Of a stretch of 64,000 nt of DNA, positions 45,382 through 53,975 are shown in pieces. The position numbers and the translations under genes are program-made. Where the stretch lies: NCBI RefSeq assembly GCF_016617715.1, contig NZ_CP067225.1, positions 2,543,501-2,607,500 on the forward strand. Reading direction: 5' to 3'. Below the pieces are notes generated by a model, which saw only the letters and a list, made by a program, of their open reading frames with translations, ran no database searches and was not told the DNA's origin. Every line of letters starts with the position of its first letter. Position 1 is the first letter of the stretch. The stretch is from Paracoccus sp. MC1862 (lineage in GTDB: Bacteria > Pseudomonadota > Alphaproteobacteria > Rhodobacterales > Rhodobacteraceae).

Positions 45382-45840
45382 ATGCGGGTGGTGGAGGAGA
45401 CCGATTTGGCAAGAGACGGCAAATTGGGCGTCTGTTTGGACGGCTCATCCGGTGGCTTGGTTTCCCGACTGGATGTGATCGAGGGGCCAAGCGGACGGCG
45501 GCAGCGCACCGAGGCGGAGCGGGCGCGGATTGCGGCTGAAAGCCTGATCTCGGGTATGCGGGTGGCGGAACTCGCCCGCAGGCACGGCACCACGCGTTGG
45601 CAGATCTACAATTGGCGCAAGAAGCTGCGGACGGGACAGTTGGTGGTGCCCGAGAGCATGGCGGGCCTGCCGATGTTTGCGGAACTGGTGGTCGAGGGCG
45701 GCGCGGCGGTTGTGCCGCAGGCCGAGGCCGCGTCCGAGTTGGAGATCGTCGTCGGCGATGTCGTGATCCGCGCCGGTGCTGACGCCAATGAGGGCCAGCT
45801 GACGCGGGCGATCCGCGCGGCTCGGGCGGCAATGTCATGA
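45382..45840 (+). CDS. tnpA: IS66 accessory protein TnpA
   Basis: 152 residues. The helix-turn-helix is RIAAESLISGMRVAELARRH with GTTRWQIYNWRKKLRTGQ. The C-terminal part (ASELEIVVGDVVIRAGADAN, LTRAIRAARAAM) matches IS66 TnpA. Needed for IS66 transposition. The stop overlaps tnpB. Confidence 0.9.
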   Translation: MRVVEETDLARDGKLGVCLDGSSGGLVSRLDVIEGPSGRRQRTEAERARIAAESLISGMRVAELARRHGTTRWQIYNWRKKLRTGQLVVPESMAGLPMFAELVVEGGAAVVPQAEAASELEIVVGDVVIRAGADANEGQLTRAIRAARAAMS

Positions 45841-46193
45841 TGCTCGGCCAGGGCGGACCCGTGAAGGTCTTCGTGGCGATGCGGCCGGTGGACTTCCGCA
45901 AGGGGATCGATGGCCTGGCGCTGGCGGTGCAGGAGATGTTCGGGCTCGACCCGTTCTGCGGGGCGATCTTTGTGTTCCGATCGAAACGCGCCGACCGGAT
46001 CAAGCTGCTGGCCTGGGATCAGACCGGGATGGTGCTGGTTCACAAGCGGCTGGAGGGCGGGAAATTCGTCTGGCCGCAGGTGCGGGACGGGGTGATGCGG
46101 ATGTCCTCCGCGCAACTCGCCGCCTTGTTCGAGGGGCTGGACTGGCGACTGGTCCGGCCGGAGCGGGCGCGTCGTCCGCTGGCAGCAGGGTGA
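45837..46193 (+). CDS. tnpB: IS66 accessory protein TnpB
   Basis: 118 residues with the hallmark VKVFVAMRPVDFRKGIDGLA, FCGAIFVFRSKRADRIKLLA and WDQTGMVLVHKRLEGGKFVW. Overlaps tnpA by four bases. Not related to the Cas12-like TnpB of IS605. Confidence 0.95.
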   Translation: MMLGQGGPVKVFVAMRPVDFRKGIDGLALAVQEMFGLDPFCGAIFVFRSKRADRIKLLAWDQTGMVLVHKRLEGGKFVWPQVRDGVMRMSSAQLAALFEGLDWRLVRPERARRPLAAG

Positions 46194-46260
46194 GCGTGAT
46201 GGTGCGGGAAAGCCCTGTTTTTACTGGTCATATACCGCGCTCCATGATTCACTTCACCCC

Positions 46261-47829
46261 ATGGATGCTGCCGCTCTCGCCCGCGAAAACGCCCTGCTGA
46301 AGGCTCGCCTTGCCGAGGTTGAGGCGGTGCTCACCGAGGTGCAGGAGGCCAATCGCCGGCTGGAAGACATCGTGCGCACGGCGCAACGCGAGAAGTTCGG
46401 CAAAAGCTCCGAGAAGCTGTCGCCCGACCAGTTCAACCTGCCGCTGGAAGATGCCGAACTGGCCCAGGGCGTGCTCGAGGCGGCACAGGAAAAGGCGGAG
46501 GCCGCCCTGAGGGCTGCCAAGGGCACGCATGCGCCCCGCAAGCCCCGGCGCAACCGGGGGCATCTGCCGCCGCATCTGCCGCGGGTCGAGCGGGTGGTCG
46601 AGCCTGCCAGCATCCTGTGCCCCTGCGGCTGCGGCGAGATGGCCCGGATCGGCGAGGACGTGTCCGAGCGACTGGACGTCATCCCGGCCCGGTTCCGGGT
46701 GCTGGTGACGCGGCGCCCGAAATACGCCTGCCGGCGCTGCTCGCAGGGCATGGCGCAAGCCCATGCCCCCGAGCATGTCGTGCCCGGCGGGTTGCCCACG
46801 GAGCAGCTCATCGCCTGGATCATGGTCTCGAAGTTCGGCGACCATCTGCCGTTCTATCGCCAAGCCGGGATCTTCAAGCGGCAGGGCATCGATCTTGACC
46901 GCGGGACGCTCGGCAACTGGGTTGGCCGTGCCTGCTTCCACCTGCTGCCGATCATCCGGCACATGCAGGCCCATCTGCGCCGGGCCGATCGCATCTTCGT
47001 CGACGAGACCCGCGCGCCGGTGCTGGATCCGGGGCGCAAAACCACGAAGAGCGGCTATTTCTGGGCCGTGGTGTCCGATGATCGCGGCCATGGCGGTGTC
47101 GGTCCGCCCATCGTGCTGTTCCATTACGCCCCCGGTCGGGGCAAGGAGCATCCGCTGAACTTCCTCGCCGGGTATCGGGGCCGGTTCCTGCAATGCGATG
47201 CCTACCAGGCCTACAACGCGATGACCGAGATCGCGCGCGACAATGGTCCCTGGCGGCTGGTCTACTGCTGGACCCATGTCCGCCGCCGCTTCGTGAAACG
47301 CTTCGAGAGCGACCGCTCGCCCATCGCCGAGGAGATGTTGCGCCAGATCGCGCTGCTCTATCAGGTCGAGAAGACCGTGCGCGGCAAGGATGCGGCTGCG
47401 CGTCTCGCTGCAAGGCGCGAACATGCGGCCCCCATCATCGCCGCGCTCAAACCTTGGCTGGAGATGCAGCTGCCGCGCATCCCGCAGAAATCCCAAATGG
47501 CCGAGGACATCCGCTACGCCCTCGCGCACTGGCCCGGCCTGATCCGCTTCCTCGACGACGGCACACTCGAACTCGACACCAACCCGGTCGAGAACCAGAT
47601 CCGCCCGATCGCACTTACGAGAAAAAACGCGCTATTTGCCGGCAATGAGGTCGGTGCAGAGAACTGGGCCATGCTCGCCTCGCTGGTCGCAACCTGCAAG
47701 ATGTCCGGCGTGAACCCGGTCGACTACATCGCCGACACCCTTCGCGCCATCCTCGACGGTCACCCAAAAAGCGCCATCGAGGACCTCATGCCTTGGCGCA
47801 TCAACCAGCCGTCAAGCATCGCCGCATAG
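46261..47829 (+). CDS. tnpC: IS66 transposase TnpC
   Basis: 522 residues. N-terminal leucine-rich coil (ENALLKARLAEVEAVLTEVQ), basic region KFGKSSEKLSPDQ, zinc-binding CPCGCGEMARIGEDVSERLD and CRRCSQG. The DDE core is HLRRADRIFVDETRAPVLDP, FLQCDAYQAYNAM and CWTHVRRRFVKRFESD, with the late LELDTNPVENQIRPIALTRK (catalytic Glu). Complete. Confidence 0.93.
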   Translation: MDAAALARENALLKARLAEVEAVLTEVQEANRRLEDIVRTAQREKFGKSSEKLSPDQFNLPLEDAELAQGVLEAAQEKAEAALRAAKGTHAPRKPRRNRGHLPPHLPRVERVVEPASILCPCGCGEMARIGEDVSERLDVIPARFRVLVTRRPKYACRRCSQGMAQAHAPEHVVPGGLPTEQLIAWIMVSKFGDHLPFYRQAGIFKRQGIDLDRGTLGNWVGRACFHLLPIIRHMQAHLRRADRIFVDETRAPVLDPGRKTTKSGYFWAVVSDDRGHGGVGPPIVLFHYAPGRGKEHPLNFLAGYRGRFLQCDAYQAYNAMTEIARDNGPWRLVYCWTHVRRRFVKRFESDRSPIAEEMLRQIALLYQVEKTVRGKDAAARLAARREHAAPIIAALKPWLEMQLPRIPQKSQMAEDIRYALAHWPGLIRFLDDGTLELDTNPVENQIRPIALTRKNALFAGNEVGAENWAMLASLVATCKMSGVNPVDYIADTLRAILDGHPKSAIEDLMPWRINQPSSIAA

Positions 47830-47857
47830 GGCAACGATCTCGCGCTTACGCTCGATC

Positions 47858-47976
47858 GCCTCACCCACCGCTGCCACATCCTGGAGACCGGAAACGACAG
47901 CTTCCGCTTCAAGGCAAGCTCAGCCGCAGCAGCCAGGAAAACCAAGGAGGCCGGCCATGCCTTGACCCAAGCCTAA
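47858..47976 (+). pseudogene. istB: IstB, 3' part
   Basis: Resumes after the IS66 with [20 protein letters not shown] and ends at the istB stop. No start of its own. Confidence 0.9.
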
Positions 47977-48049
47977 CCCACGAAACATAACCTGAGGGTG
48001 GGTCAGTTCTCGATGGAAAACCCGGGTCAGTTCCGAGTGGAAATCAACA

Positions 48050-48339
48050 TACCGGGCTCCGGCCGCGGCGGCGTAAGCCGTCCGACGCCGCGAGGACGTC
48101 GGAGCGGAAGAGGGCAAGGAGCGGTATGGCGCAACGGTCGTGAGACGGGATCGGGAGAACCAGTGTGCAACAGAGTGCCTCCGAGCACGCGGCTTTGATC
48201 TGGACCCGACCCGCGAACACCATACGGGCCCGCGGCATGCAACGGCCGCACCAGAGGCCGGACAGATGTCAGCACCCGACACCGCGCCAACACCAACTCA
48301 TAAAATCCCTCTTGCGCCCGGGGCGGTTACAGATGTTGC
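48050..48339 (+). mobile_element. IS1111-group right-end fragment, third lineage
   Basis: Begins inside the last codons of a copy-A-like transposase (Y-R-A-P-A-A-A-A-stop) and runs to the right terminus TTACAGATGTTGC. The left 1.1 kb is missing because IS21 abuts. The sequence is closer to copy A than to copies 1-3, yet its terminus joins IS5 at the same base as theirs. Confidence 0.75.
48076..48339 (+). ncRNA. Candidate guide RNA region, third lineage
   Basis: Right-end noncoding region with the GCGGC/GCCGC stem (48232-48236 and 48245-48249) and its own loop, ATGCAACG. Comparison with 2569-2829 and 22277-22541 gives three lineages for judging covariation. Its transposase is gone. Confidence 0.4.
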
Positions 48340-49367
48340 ACAAATGGTCTGATGGCCGTTGTTCCCCCTTTCCCCGGACAGACTCATTCCACAGCTTCAG
48401 TGACGGGTATGCCGAGCGCGGTGTAGCCGTTCAGGACGGCAATCCGGACCTGAAGTTCGGCGACCTGACGATCGAAGTCCCGCGCCATGAGGCGTTGCCC
48501 CAGAAGTTTCACGCAATGCATCTTCGTCTCGACGCGGCTCCGGCGGTGGTATCCACTCCATCTTCGCCAAAGCGTGCGGCCCAGGTATTTCGCAGATCGC
48601 AGAGCCTCGTTGCGCGCCGCGGCCCCGGCCGTGACAGCCTTCCATGGCTTTGCGTTCCTGCGGGGCGGGATCACGGCGTGAGCGCCGCGGTCGGCGATCG
48701 CATCGTGGCACTTGCGGGTGTCGTAGGCACCGTCAGCCGTAACGCTGCCGATCTCCTCGTCCGCCGGGATCTGGTTGAGCAGATCTGGCAGGACCGGGGC
48801 GTCACCGATGTGGCTCCCGGTGATCTCGATGGCCCGGACTTCTAGCGTTTCCTCGTCGATCCCAATGTGAATCTTGCGCCAGATACGCCGCTTCGGGCCG
48901 CCATGCTTGCGGGCGTGCCACTCGCCTTCGCCTTCGACCTTGATCCCGGTGCTGTCGACCAGCAGGTGCAGAGGTCCCTTGGAGCCCCGATACGGGATGT
49001 TGACGGCCAGGGTCTTCTGGCGCCGCGACAGCGTGCTGAAGTCAGGCACCGTCCAGTCGAGGCCGATCAGGCGAAGCAGGCTCTCGACGAACCCTGCCGT
49101 CTGCCGCAATGCCATGCCGAACAGCACCTTCATGGAAAGGCAAGTCTGGATGGCGGCATCGCTGTAGGTCTGCTGTCGGCCACGTCGACCTGTCGCAGCC
49201 GCCTCCCAGCTCATCTCGGGGTCGAACCAGATCGTCAGCGAGCCACGGCGCTTGAGCGCTTCATTGTAGGCCGGCCAGTTCCTGGTCTTGTAGGTCAGGC
49301 GTGTGGGTTTGCTCATGTCGACCAGCTACCATGCTGACTCACGACATGAGTCACTGAAGGGATTTGT
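48340..49367 (-). mobile_element. IS5-family element, copy 2
   Basis: 1028 bp, the inverted counterpart of 22542-23569, again between two IS1111 right ends. Confidence 0.75.
48384..49316 (-). CDS. IS5-family transposase, copy 2
   Basis: 310 residues, identical in translation to the copy at 22593, with all DDE motifs. Confidence 0.93.
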   Translation of the reverse strand: MSKPTRLTYKTRNWPAYNEALKRRGSLTIWFDPEMSWEAAATGRRGRQQTYSDAAIQTCLSMKVLFGMALRQTAGFVESLLRLIGLDWTVPDFSTLSRRQKTLAVNIPYRGSKGPLHLLVDSTGIKVEGEGEWHARKHGGPKRRIWRKIHIGIDEETLEVRAIEITGSHIGDAPVLPDLLNQIPADEEIGSVTADGAYDTRKCHDAIADRGAHAVIPPRRNAKPWKAVTAGAAARNEALRSAKYLGRTLWRRWSGYHRRSRVETKMHCVKLLGQRLMARDFDRQVAELQVRIAVLNGYTALGIPVTEAVE

Positions 49368-49632
49368 GCAACATGTGTAACCGCCCCAAGCGCAAGAGGG
49401 ATTTTGAAGCTGATCTTGGCGCGTTGTCGGGTGCTGACATGTGTCCGGCCTCATGATGCGGCGCGATCCATGCCGCAGGGCCCGTATGGTGTTCGAAGGT
49501 CGGGTCCAGATCAAAGCCGCGTGCTCATAGGCACTCTGTTGCACACTGGTTTTCCCGATCCCGTCTCACAACTGTTGCGCCAAACTGCTCCTTGCCCTCT
49601 TCCGCTCCGACGTCCTCGCGATCTGCGGCGGC
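49368..49632 (-). ncRNA. Candidate guide RNA region, IS1111 copy 3
   Basis: Same right-end region as in copies 1 and 2, minus strand, with the same hairpin loop. Confidence 0.4.
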
Positions 49633-50661
49633 TTACGCCGCTGCGACCGGAGATTGGTAGATGCCACCCCGAGCCATCAAGGCCCAGACGATCCGCGCCA
49701 TCTTGTTCGCCAAAGCCACCCGCACCAGCATCGGTGGCTTGCGCAACAGCAGGCTGCCCAGCCATGTTCCGGGCTGCGCTTCCTTGTGAACGTTACGTTT
49801 GATCACCACGCTGTTGGCGCCAATGATCAGCAGGCGTCGCAGGGATCGTTCGCCCATTCTGGTCGTTGCTCCGAGACGTTGCTTGCCGCCGGTCGAATGC
49901 TGCCGAGGCACAAGACCAAGCCAGGCGGCAAAGTCGCGTGCCTTGCGGAACGTCTCGGGTGGCGGCGCCAGAACAGCGATGGCCGTGGCAATCAGCGGCC
50001 CGATGCCCGGCACCGTCATCAGTCGCCGGGCGACGTCATTCTCCTTGGCGCGCCGGGCGATCTCGGCATCGAGCTTCCTGATCTCTGCCTCCAGATGCGT
50101 GAGTGCCGCGATCAAAGCCTTCAGCGTGGGGACGGCATCAGCAGGGAGAGCGCCATCCGGATCCTCCACGATCGCGATCAGCCGCGCAGCGTTGGCCGCT
50201 CCCTGTGGCACGATCTGACCGAACTCGGTCAGATGGCCGCGCAATGCGTTGATCGCCTGCGTGCGCTGCCGGATCAGCAACTCCCGGACCCGGAAGACCA
50301 TTGCCGCGCCCTGCGTCTCTTCGCTCTTGACCGGAACAAAGCGCATGGTGGGTCGCATAGCCGCCTCGCAGATGGCCTCGGCGTCCGCCATGTCATTCTT
50401 CTGGCGCTTCACAAACGGCTTCACATAGGCCGGCGGGATCAGCCGCACCTCATGCCCCAGCTTGCCAATTTCCCGGCCCCAGAAGTGAGCGCCGCCACAG
50501 GCTTCCATCGCCACGACGCAAGAGGGCAGCTGGCTGAAAAACTCCAGCACCTGCCCTCGCCGTATCTTCTTGCGCAGAACGGCTCGTCCTGCGCCGTCAG
50601 TTCCATGCACCTGGAATACATTCTTCGCCAGATCGAGCCCGACCGTGATAATCTCCGACAT
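49633..50661 (-). CDS. IS1111-group DEDD transposase, copy 3
   Basis: 342 residues from ATG 50661, identical in translation to copies 1 and 2. Confidence 0.93.
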   Translation of the reverse strand: MSEIITVGLDLAKNVFQVHGTDGAGRAVLRKKIRRGQVLEFFSQLPSCVVAMEACGGAHFWGREIGKLGHEVRLIPPAYVKPFVKRQKNDMADAEAICEAAMRPTMRFVPVKSEETQGAAMVFRVRELLIRQRTQAINALRGHLTEFGQIVPQGAANAARLIAIVEDPDGALPADAVPTLKALIAALTHLEAEIRKLDAEIARRAKENDVARRLMTVPGIGPLIATAIAVLAPPPETFRKARDFAAWLGLVPRQHSTGGKQRLGATTRMGERSLRRLLIIGANSVVIKRNVHKEAQPGTWLGSLLLRKPPMLVRVALANKMARIVWALMARGGIYQSPVAAA

Positions 50662-50740
50662 GACCGCTCCCCTTTGTGGATCGTTGCAGACCCACCTTGG
50701 CACATCAGATGCCGTCGGGGGGCGGTCACATCATCAGAGC

Positions 50741-53241
50741 CGTCCAACACCACCACGAGTTTTGCCAACGTCCAACTCATGGGCATGGTCACCGCGTTCG
50801 GACCGCGGGGGCGCTCGGACTTCCTGTTGACCGGAGGGATCTTTGATGACGTCGGGTTGCTGGCCACAGATGGGCTGACCTATGTCTGGGGCGCTGGTCA
50901 GGGGGTTGACGAGCAGCAGGTCACGGGCGTCGTCGGCGGGGCGACGGGCGCTGGTTCTGGCGAGGGGTGGGTTCTCGGCAGCGCGCGGACTGGGACGAAC
51001 CATGGCCAGGCTGCCCTGTATCGCATCCGGGTCATGGCGGGCGCGCGATATGACACTGACCTGCGTCAGACCATCGGCGTCACCTTCGAGAAGCGCAAAA
51101 CCTTCATGCCTTCGGAGATCGAGGCGGGCGCGACCGCCTTTTTCAACGCGGCCGGGGATCTGTCCTATGATCCGACCGACGACAGTCTCATCTTCCAGCT
51201 GCGGATCTCCAACGGAGGAACGCCCGGTAACATCTACACCGTGAAGTGGCGCGACGGCTTCGGCATCGTCTGGAAGACGGTTGTCCCAATCACCTCCGTC
51301 TATCCCAAGAGATCCTACGCGCCGCGGCTCCAGGGTGGCCGTTGGGCGCTGCTGGCCGGGAACCGTGTCATCCAGCTCGACACCAGCAGCGGCGCGCTTG
51401 TTTCCAACGAGCAATGGCCGGGCCAGATCAATCTGAGAGGGTTCCAGATCTACGACTCCGTCTCGGACTCGATCCTGCTTTCGACGATCTCATCCGGAAT
51501 TGTGCGGATCCATCTCAACCGCGGCGGCGGAGGTGGTGCGGCGGTCGGGAGCATCGTCTCCGATCTCTGCGACCGTGCCGGGCTCGGGCTCGGGGACGTC
51601 GAGACCTCCGAGCTGTCGGATGTGGTGCCGGGCTATGTGATCGCCCGCCCCTCGACCGTGCGCGCCGCGATCGAGCCGCTGGCGCAAGCGTTCTTCTTCG
51701 ACGGCGTCGAAAGCGACGACCTGCTGAAGTTCCGCAAGCGGGGCCGCGCCCCGGTGGCAACCCTTGACGCCGATCTGCTGCTGCCGCTCGATGAGGCAAC
51801 AGGCGAGACCTGGCGGGAGCAGCGGACCCAGGAGGTGGAGCTGCCCGAGCGGGTCAACGTGATCCACATGGACCCGGACTCCGATTACCAGCAGGGCACC
51901 CAGCAGCAGAAGCGGGCCGCGCTGCCGTTCCCGACCATGTCGTCGCGCCATCAGATCTCGGTCGAGCTGCCGATGGCGATCACGGCCAGCACGGCCAAGA
52001 ACATCGCGGCCAAGGCGCTCTACTCGGCCTGGATCGAGCGCAGCCAGCATGAGGCGCATCTGCCGTCCGACTATCTCCTGCTCGAACCGACCGACGTGGT
52101 CGACGTCACCCTGCCCGGCGGGGCCATGCTCAGGACCCGCATCGAGCGGATGGACGTCGGCGCGGATTACAGCGTTGCCCTGCGCGCGGTGTCCCAGGAG
52201 GCGGCGAGCTACACGGCGGAGCTGGTGGCGGACGGGGGAAGCGGGCAGCCGTCGCAGGTGCTGCCGGGCGAGCCGTTCACCCGGCTGATCCTGCCGGATC
52301 TGCCGCTGCTGCGGGATGTCGATGATACCGCCGGCGTCGGCAGCCGTGTCTACCTGATGGCCGGCGGCTACGGGCCGGAACGCTGGCCGGGCGCCTCCGT
52401 CTACAGGAGCGCGGACAATGCGGTCTGGGACCTGACAGGCCGGCTCGGCCGCGAGGTCGCCTACGGCGCCACGATCACGCCGCTCGGGGATCCGGCTTCG
52501 GTCTTCGCAACCGACGAGGTCAATGAGCTGCGTGTGTTCATGACGACGGGGGCTGATCGGCTCGAGAGCGTCACCCAGGAGGCGATGCTGAACGGGGCCA
52601 ATGCCGCGCTGCTGCTGAAGGCGAATGGCGAGCCCGAGATCATCCAGTTCCGCGAGGCAACGCCGCTCGCCGCCGGCGGCTTTGTCCTGCGCGGCCTGCT
52701 GCGCGGCCGGCGCGGCACGGACGTGTTCGCCTCCGGGCATCAGGCCGGCGAGACCTTCGTGCTGCTCGAGCCGGCCAAGATAGAGGCGCTGACCCTGCCG
52801 TTGGGTGACCTGGGCGTCTCGCGTTACTGGCGCGCGGTGGGCGCCGGCCAGCTCTTTGACGACGCGGAGACCATCACGCGGACCAACACCGGCCGCGATC
52901 TGATGCCCTATGCGGTGGTGCAGCCCCGGGCGGCGCTGTCGGGCGGCAACATCGTGTTGTCCTGGATCAGGCGCACGCGGCTGGGCGGCGAGCTGCGTGA
53001 TGGCACAGGGGCGGTGCCGCTCGCCGAGGCCCGCGAGGCTTACGAGGTCGACATCCTCGCCGGGCCCGGCGGTGCGGTGCTCCGCACGCTCACCTCCACC
53101 GGCCCGACCGTCACCTATTCGAGCGCGGATATTGCCGCCGATTTCGGCGCGATCCCTACGACCCTCTCGGTCGTCATCTGTCAGATGAGCGCCGTCATCG
53201 GCCGGGGCTTCCCGCGCGCCGCCACCCTGGAGATTGCCTGA
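50741..53241 (+). pseudogene. Prophage tail-tip protein, N terminus removed by IS1111
   Basis: About 830 residues of host or prophage sequence follow the IS end in one open frame. The middle shows VGSIVSDLCDRAGLGLGDVE, VVPGYVIARPSTVRAAIEPL and DDLLKFRKRGRAPVA, typical of the phage-tail_3/GTA-type tail-tip proteins of alphaproteobacterial siphophages. Later domains (ASVYRSADNAVWDLTGRLGR, LRGLLRGRRGTDVFASGHQA, GETFVLLE) also fit tail-tip or host-specificity proteins. The protein would form the baseplate hub with fibre attachment. The missing N terminus should cost function. Four bases overlap with the next gene (ATGA). Confidence 0.75.
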
Positions 53242-53975
53242 TGACCAGCCCGAACCTTGCCGCGCCGCACGTCGCCGCGGCGCAGAACCAGAAAGAGGTC
53301 ACGATCAACGACGCGACGGATGCGCTTGATCTGGCGATCACCGCCTCGCTCAACCTGGACTGTTCGGCTGGCGGCTCAGTGGCGGTCACGGCGCTGCAGG
53401 CTCGACGGAACGTTCGACTGGCCCTGACCGGCACGCCGCTAGCCGATTTCACGCTGCTTCTGCCAGCCGTTCCGCGCCTGCTGCTGATCAGCAACACCAC
53501 ATTGCGGTCGGCGATCGTGAGGAATGCGAGCGGTCCAGTCGTCATCCTCACGCCGGGCAGCCAGGCCGTGTTCTACAGCTCGGGGAGCGGGGTTTCGTCA
53601 GCGGGGCTCGCGACGGCTGCGGCCGAGCAGGAGCAGGTCTACGACTTCGGGATGCTCTCCTTCCCGACGCCGGGGGCATCCGAAACGCTCGGGAAGGTCA
53701 TCCTTCCGCGTGCGGTGACCCTGCCGGCCGATTTCGCCGGGGCTGTCGGAAATGTCGATGTGAACCCCGCCGCGGGCTTTTCCATCGAGGTGACGCGGAA
53801 CGGGTTCTCGGTGGGGACCATCACGATCGACACAGCGGGCGCGTATGCCTTTGCGACCGCGGGCAACGCGCCCGTCGTCCTTTCGGCGGGGGACGTGGTG
53901 CGCTTCGTGGCGCCACGGGTCCCTGACGCCAGCATCGCGGGCATTTCCGTCACGATCCGGGGGAGCCTCGTCTGA
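53241..53975 (+). CDS. Prophage tail-fibre-associated protein (DUF2793-like start)
   Basis: 244 residues. The N terminus SPNLAAPHVAAAQNQKEVTI with NDATDALDLAI is the motif found in alphaproteobacterial phage tail proteins next to the tail tip. The rest is beta-rich (SAIVRNASGPVVILTPGSQA, VFYSSGSGVS; a C-terminal jelly-roll-like part with FSIEVTRNGFSVGTITIDTA). Probably an adhesin or fibre subunit. Its start overlaps the tail-tip stop and its stop overlaps the next start. Confidence 0.65.
   Translation: MTSPNLAAPHVAAAQNQKEVTINDATDALDLAITASLNLDCSAGGSVAVTALQARRNVRLALTGTPLADFTLLLPAVPRLLLISNTTLRSAIVRNASGPVVILTPGSQAVFYSSGSGVSSAGLATAAAEQEQVYDFGMLSFPTPGASETLGKVILPRAVTLPADFAGAVGNVDVNPAAGFSIEVTRNGFSVGTITIDTAGAYAFATAGNAPVVLSAGDVVRFVAPRVPDASIAGISVTIRGSLV

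Larger units (their letters stand above)
45323..47849 (+). mobile_element. IS66-family element, intact
   Basis: 2527 bp. Left end GTAAGCGCGAG, right end CTCGCGCTTAC. Flanked by an exact 8-bp duplication GCTCGATC (45315-45322 and 47850-47857), the length typical of IS66. Carries tnpA, tnpB and tnpC in the usual order. This is the clearest recent insertion in the window. Confidence 0.95.
43017..48049 (+). mobile_element. IS21-family element, second copy, split by IS66
   Basis: Same ends as copy 1 (TGTTGATTTCCAC at 43017, GTGGAAATCAACA ending 48049). Without the 2527-bp IS66 and its 8-bp target duplication it is 2498 bp, equal to copy 1. Flanking 8-mers GGCATATG and TACCGGGC do not match. Its right end lies inside the 3' end of an IS1111 transposase gene, whereas its left flank is a toxin-antitoxin module, so sequence between the original flanks has been lost or moved. 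Confidence 0.88.
49368..50740 (-). mobile_element. IS1111-group element, copy 3
   Basis: 1373 bp, same as copies 1 and 2. Its left end (50740) truncates the prophage tail gene that follows. Confidence 0.85.

Noticed and set aside
45837..46193. TnpB as a Cas12-like RNA-guided nuclease
   Set aside because: This is the 118-residue IS66 accessory protein; it has no RuvC motifs and is unrelated to IS605 TnpB.
49654..50740. Long plus-strand frame running through IS1111 copy 3 into the tail gene (1195 residues if taken whole)
   Set aside because: The first 360 residues are antisense of the IS1111 transposase; the same artefact appears at 23856-24950 and, on the other strand, 21172-22255. Only the part after the IS end is real.
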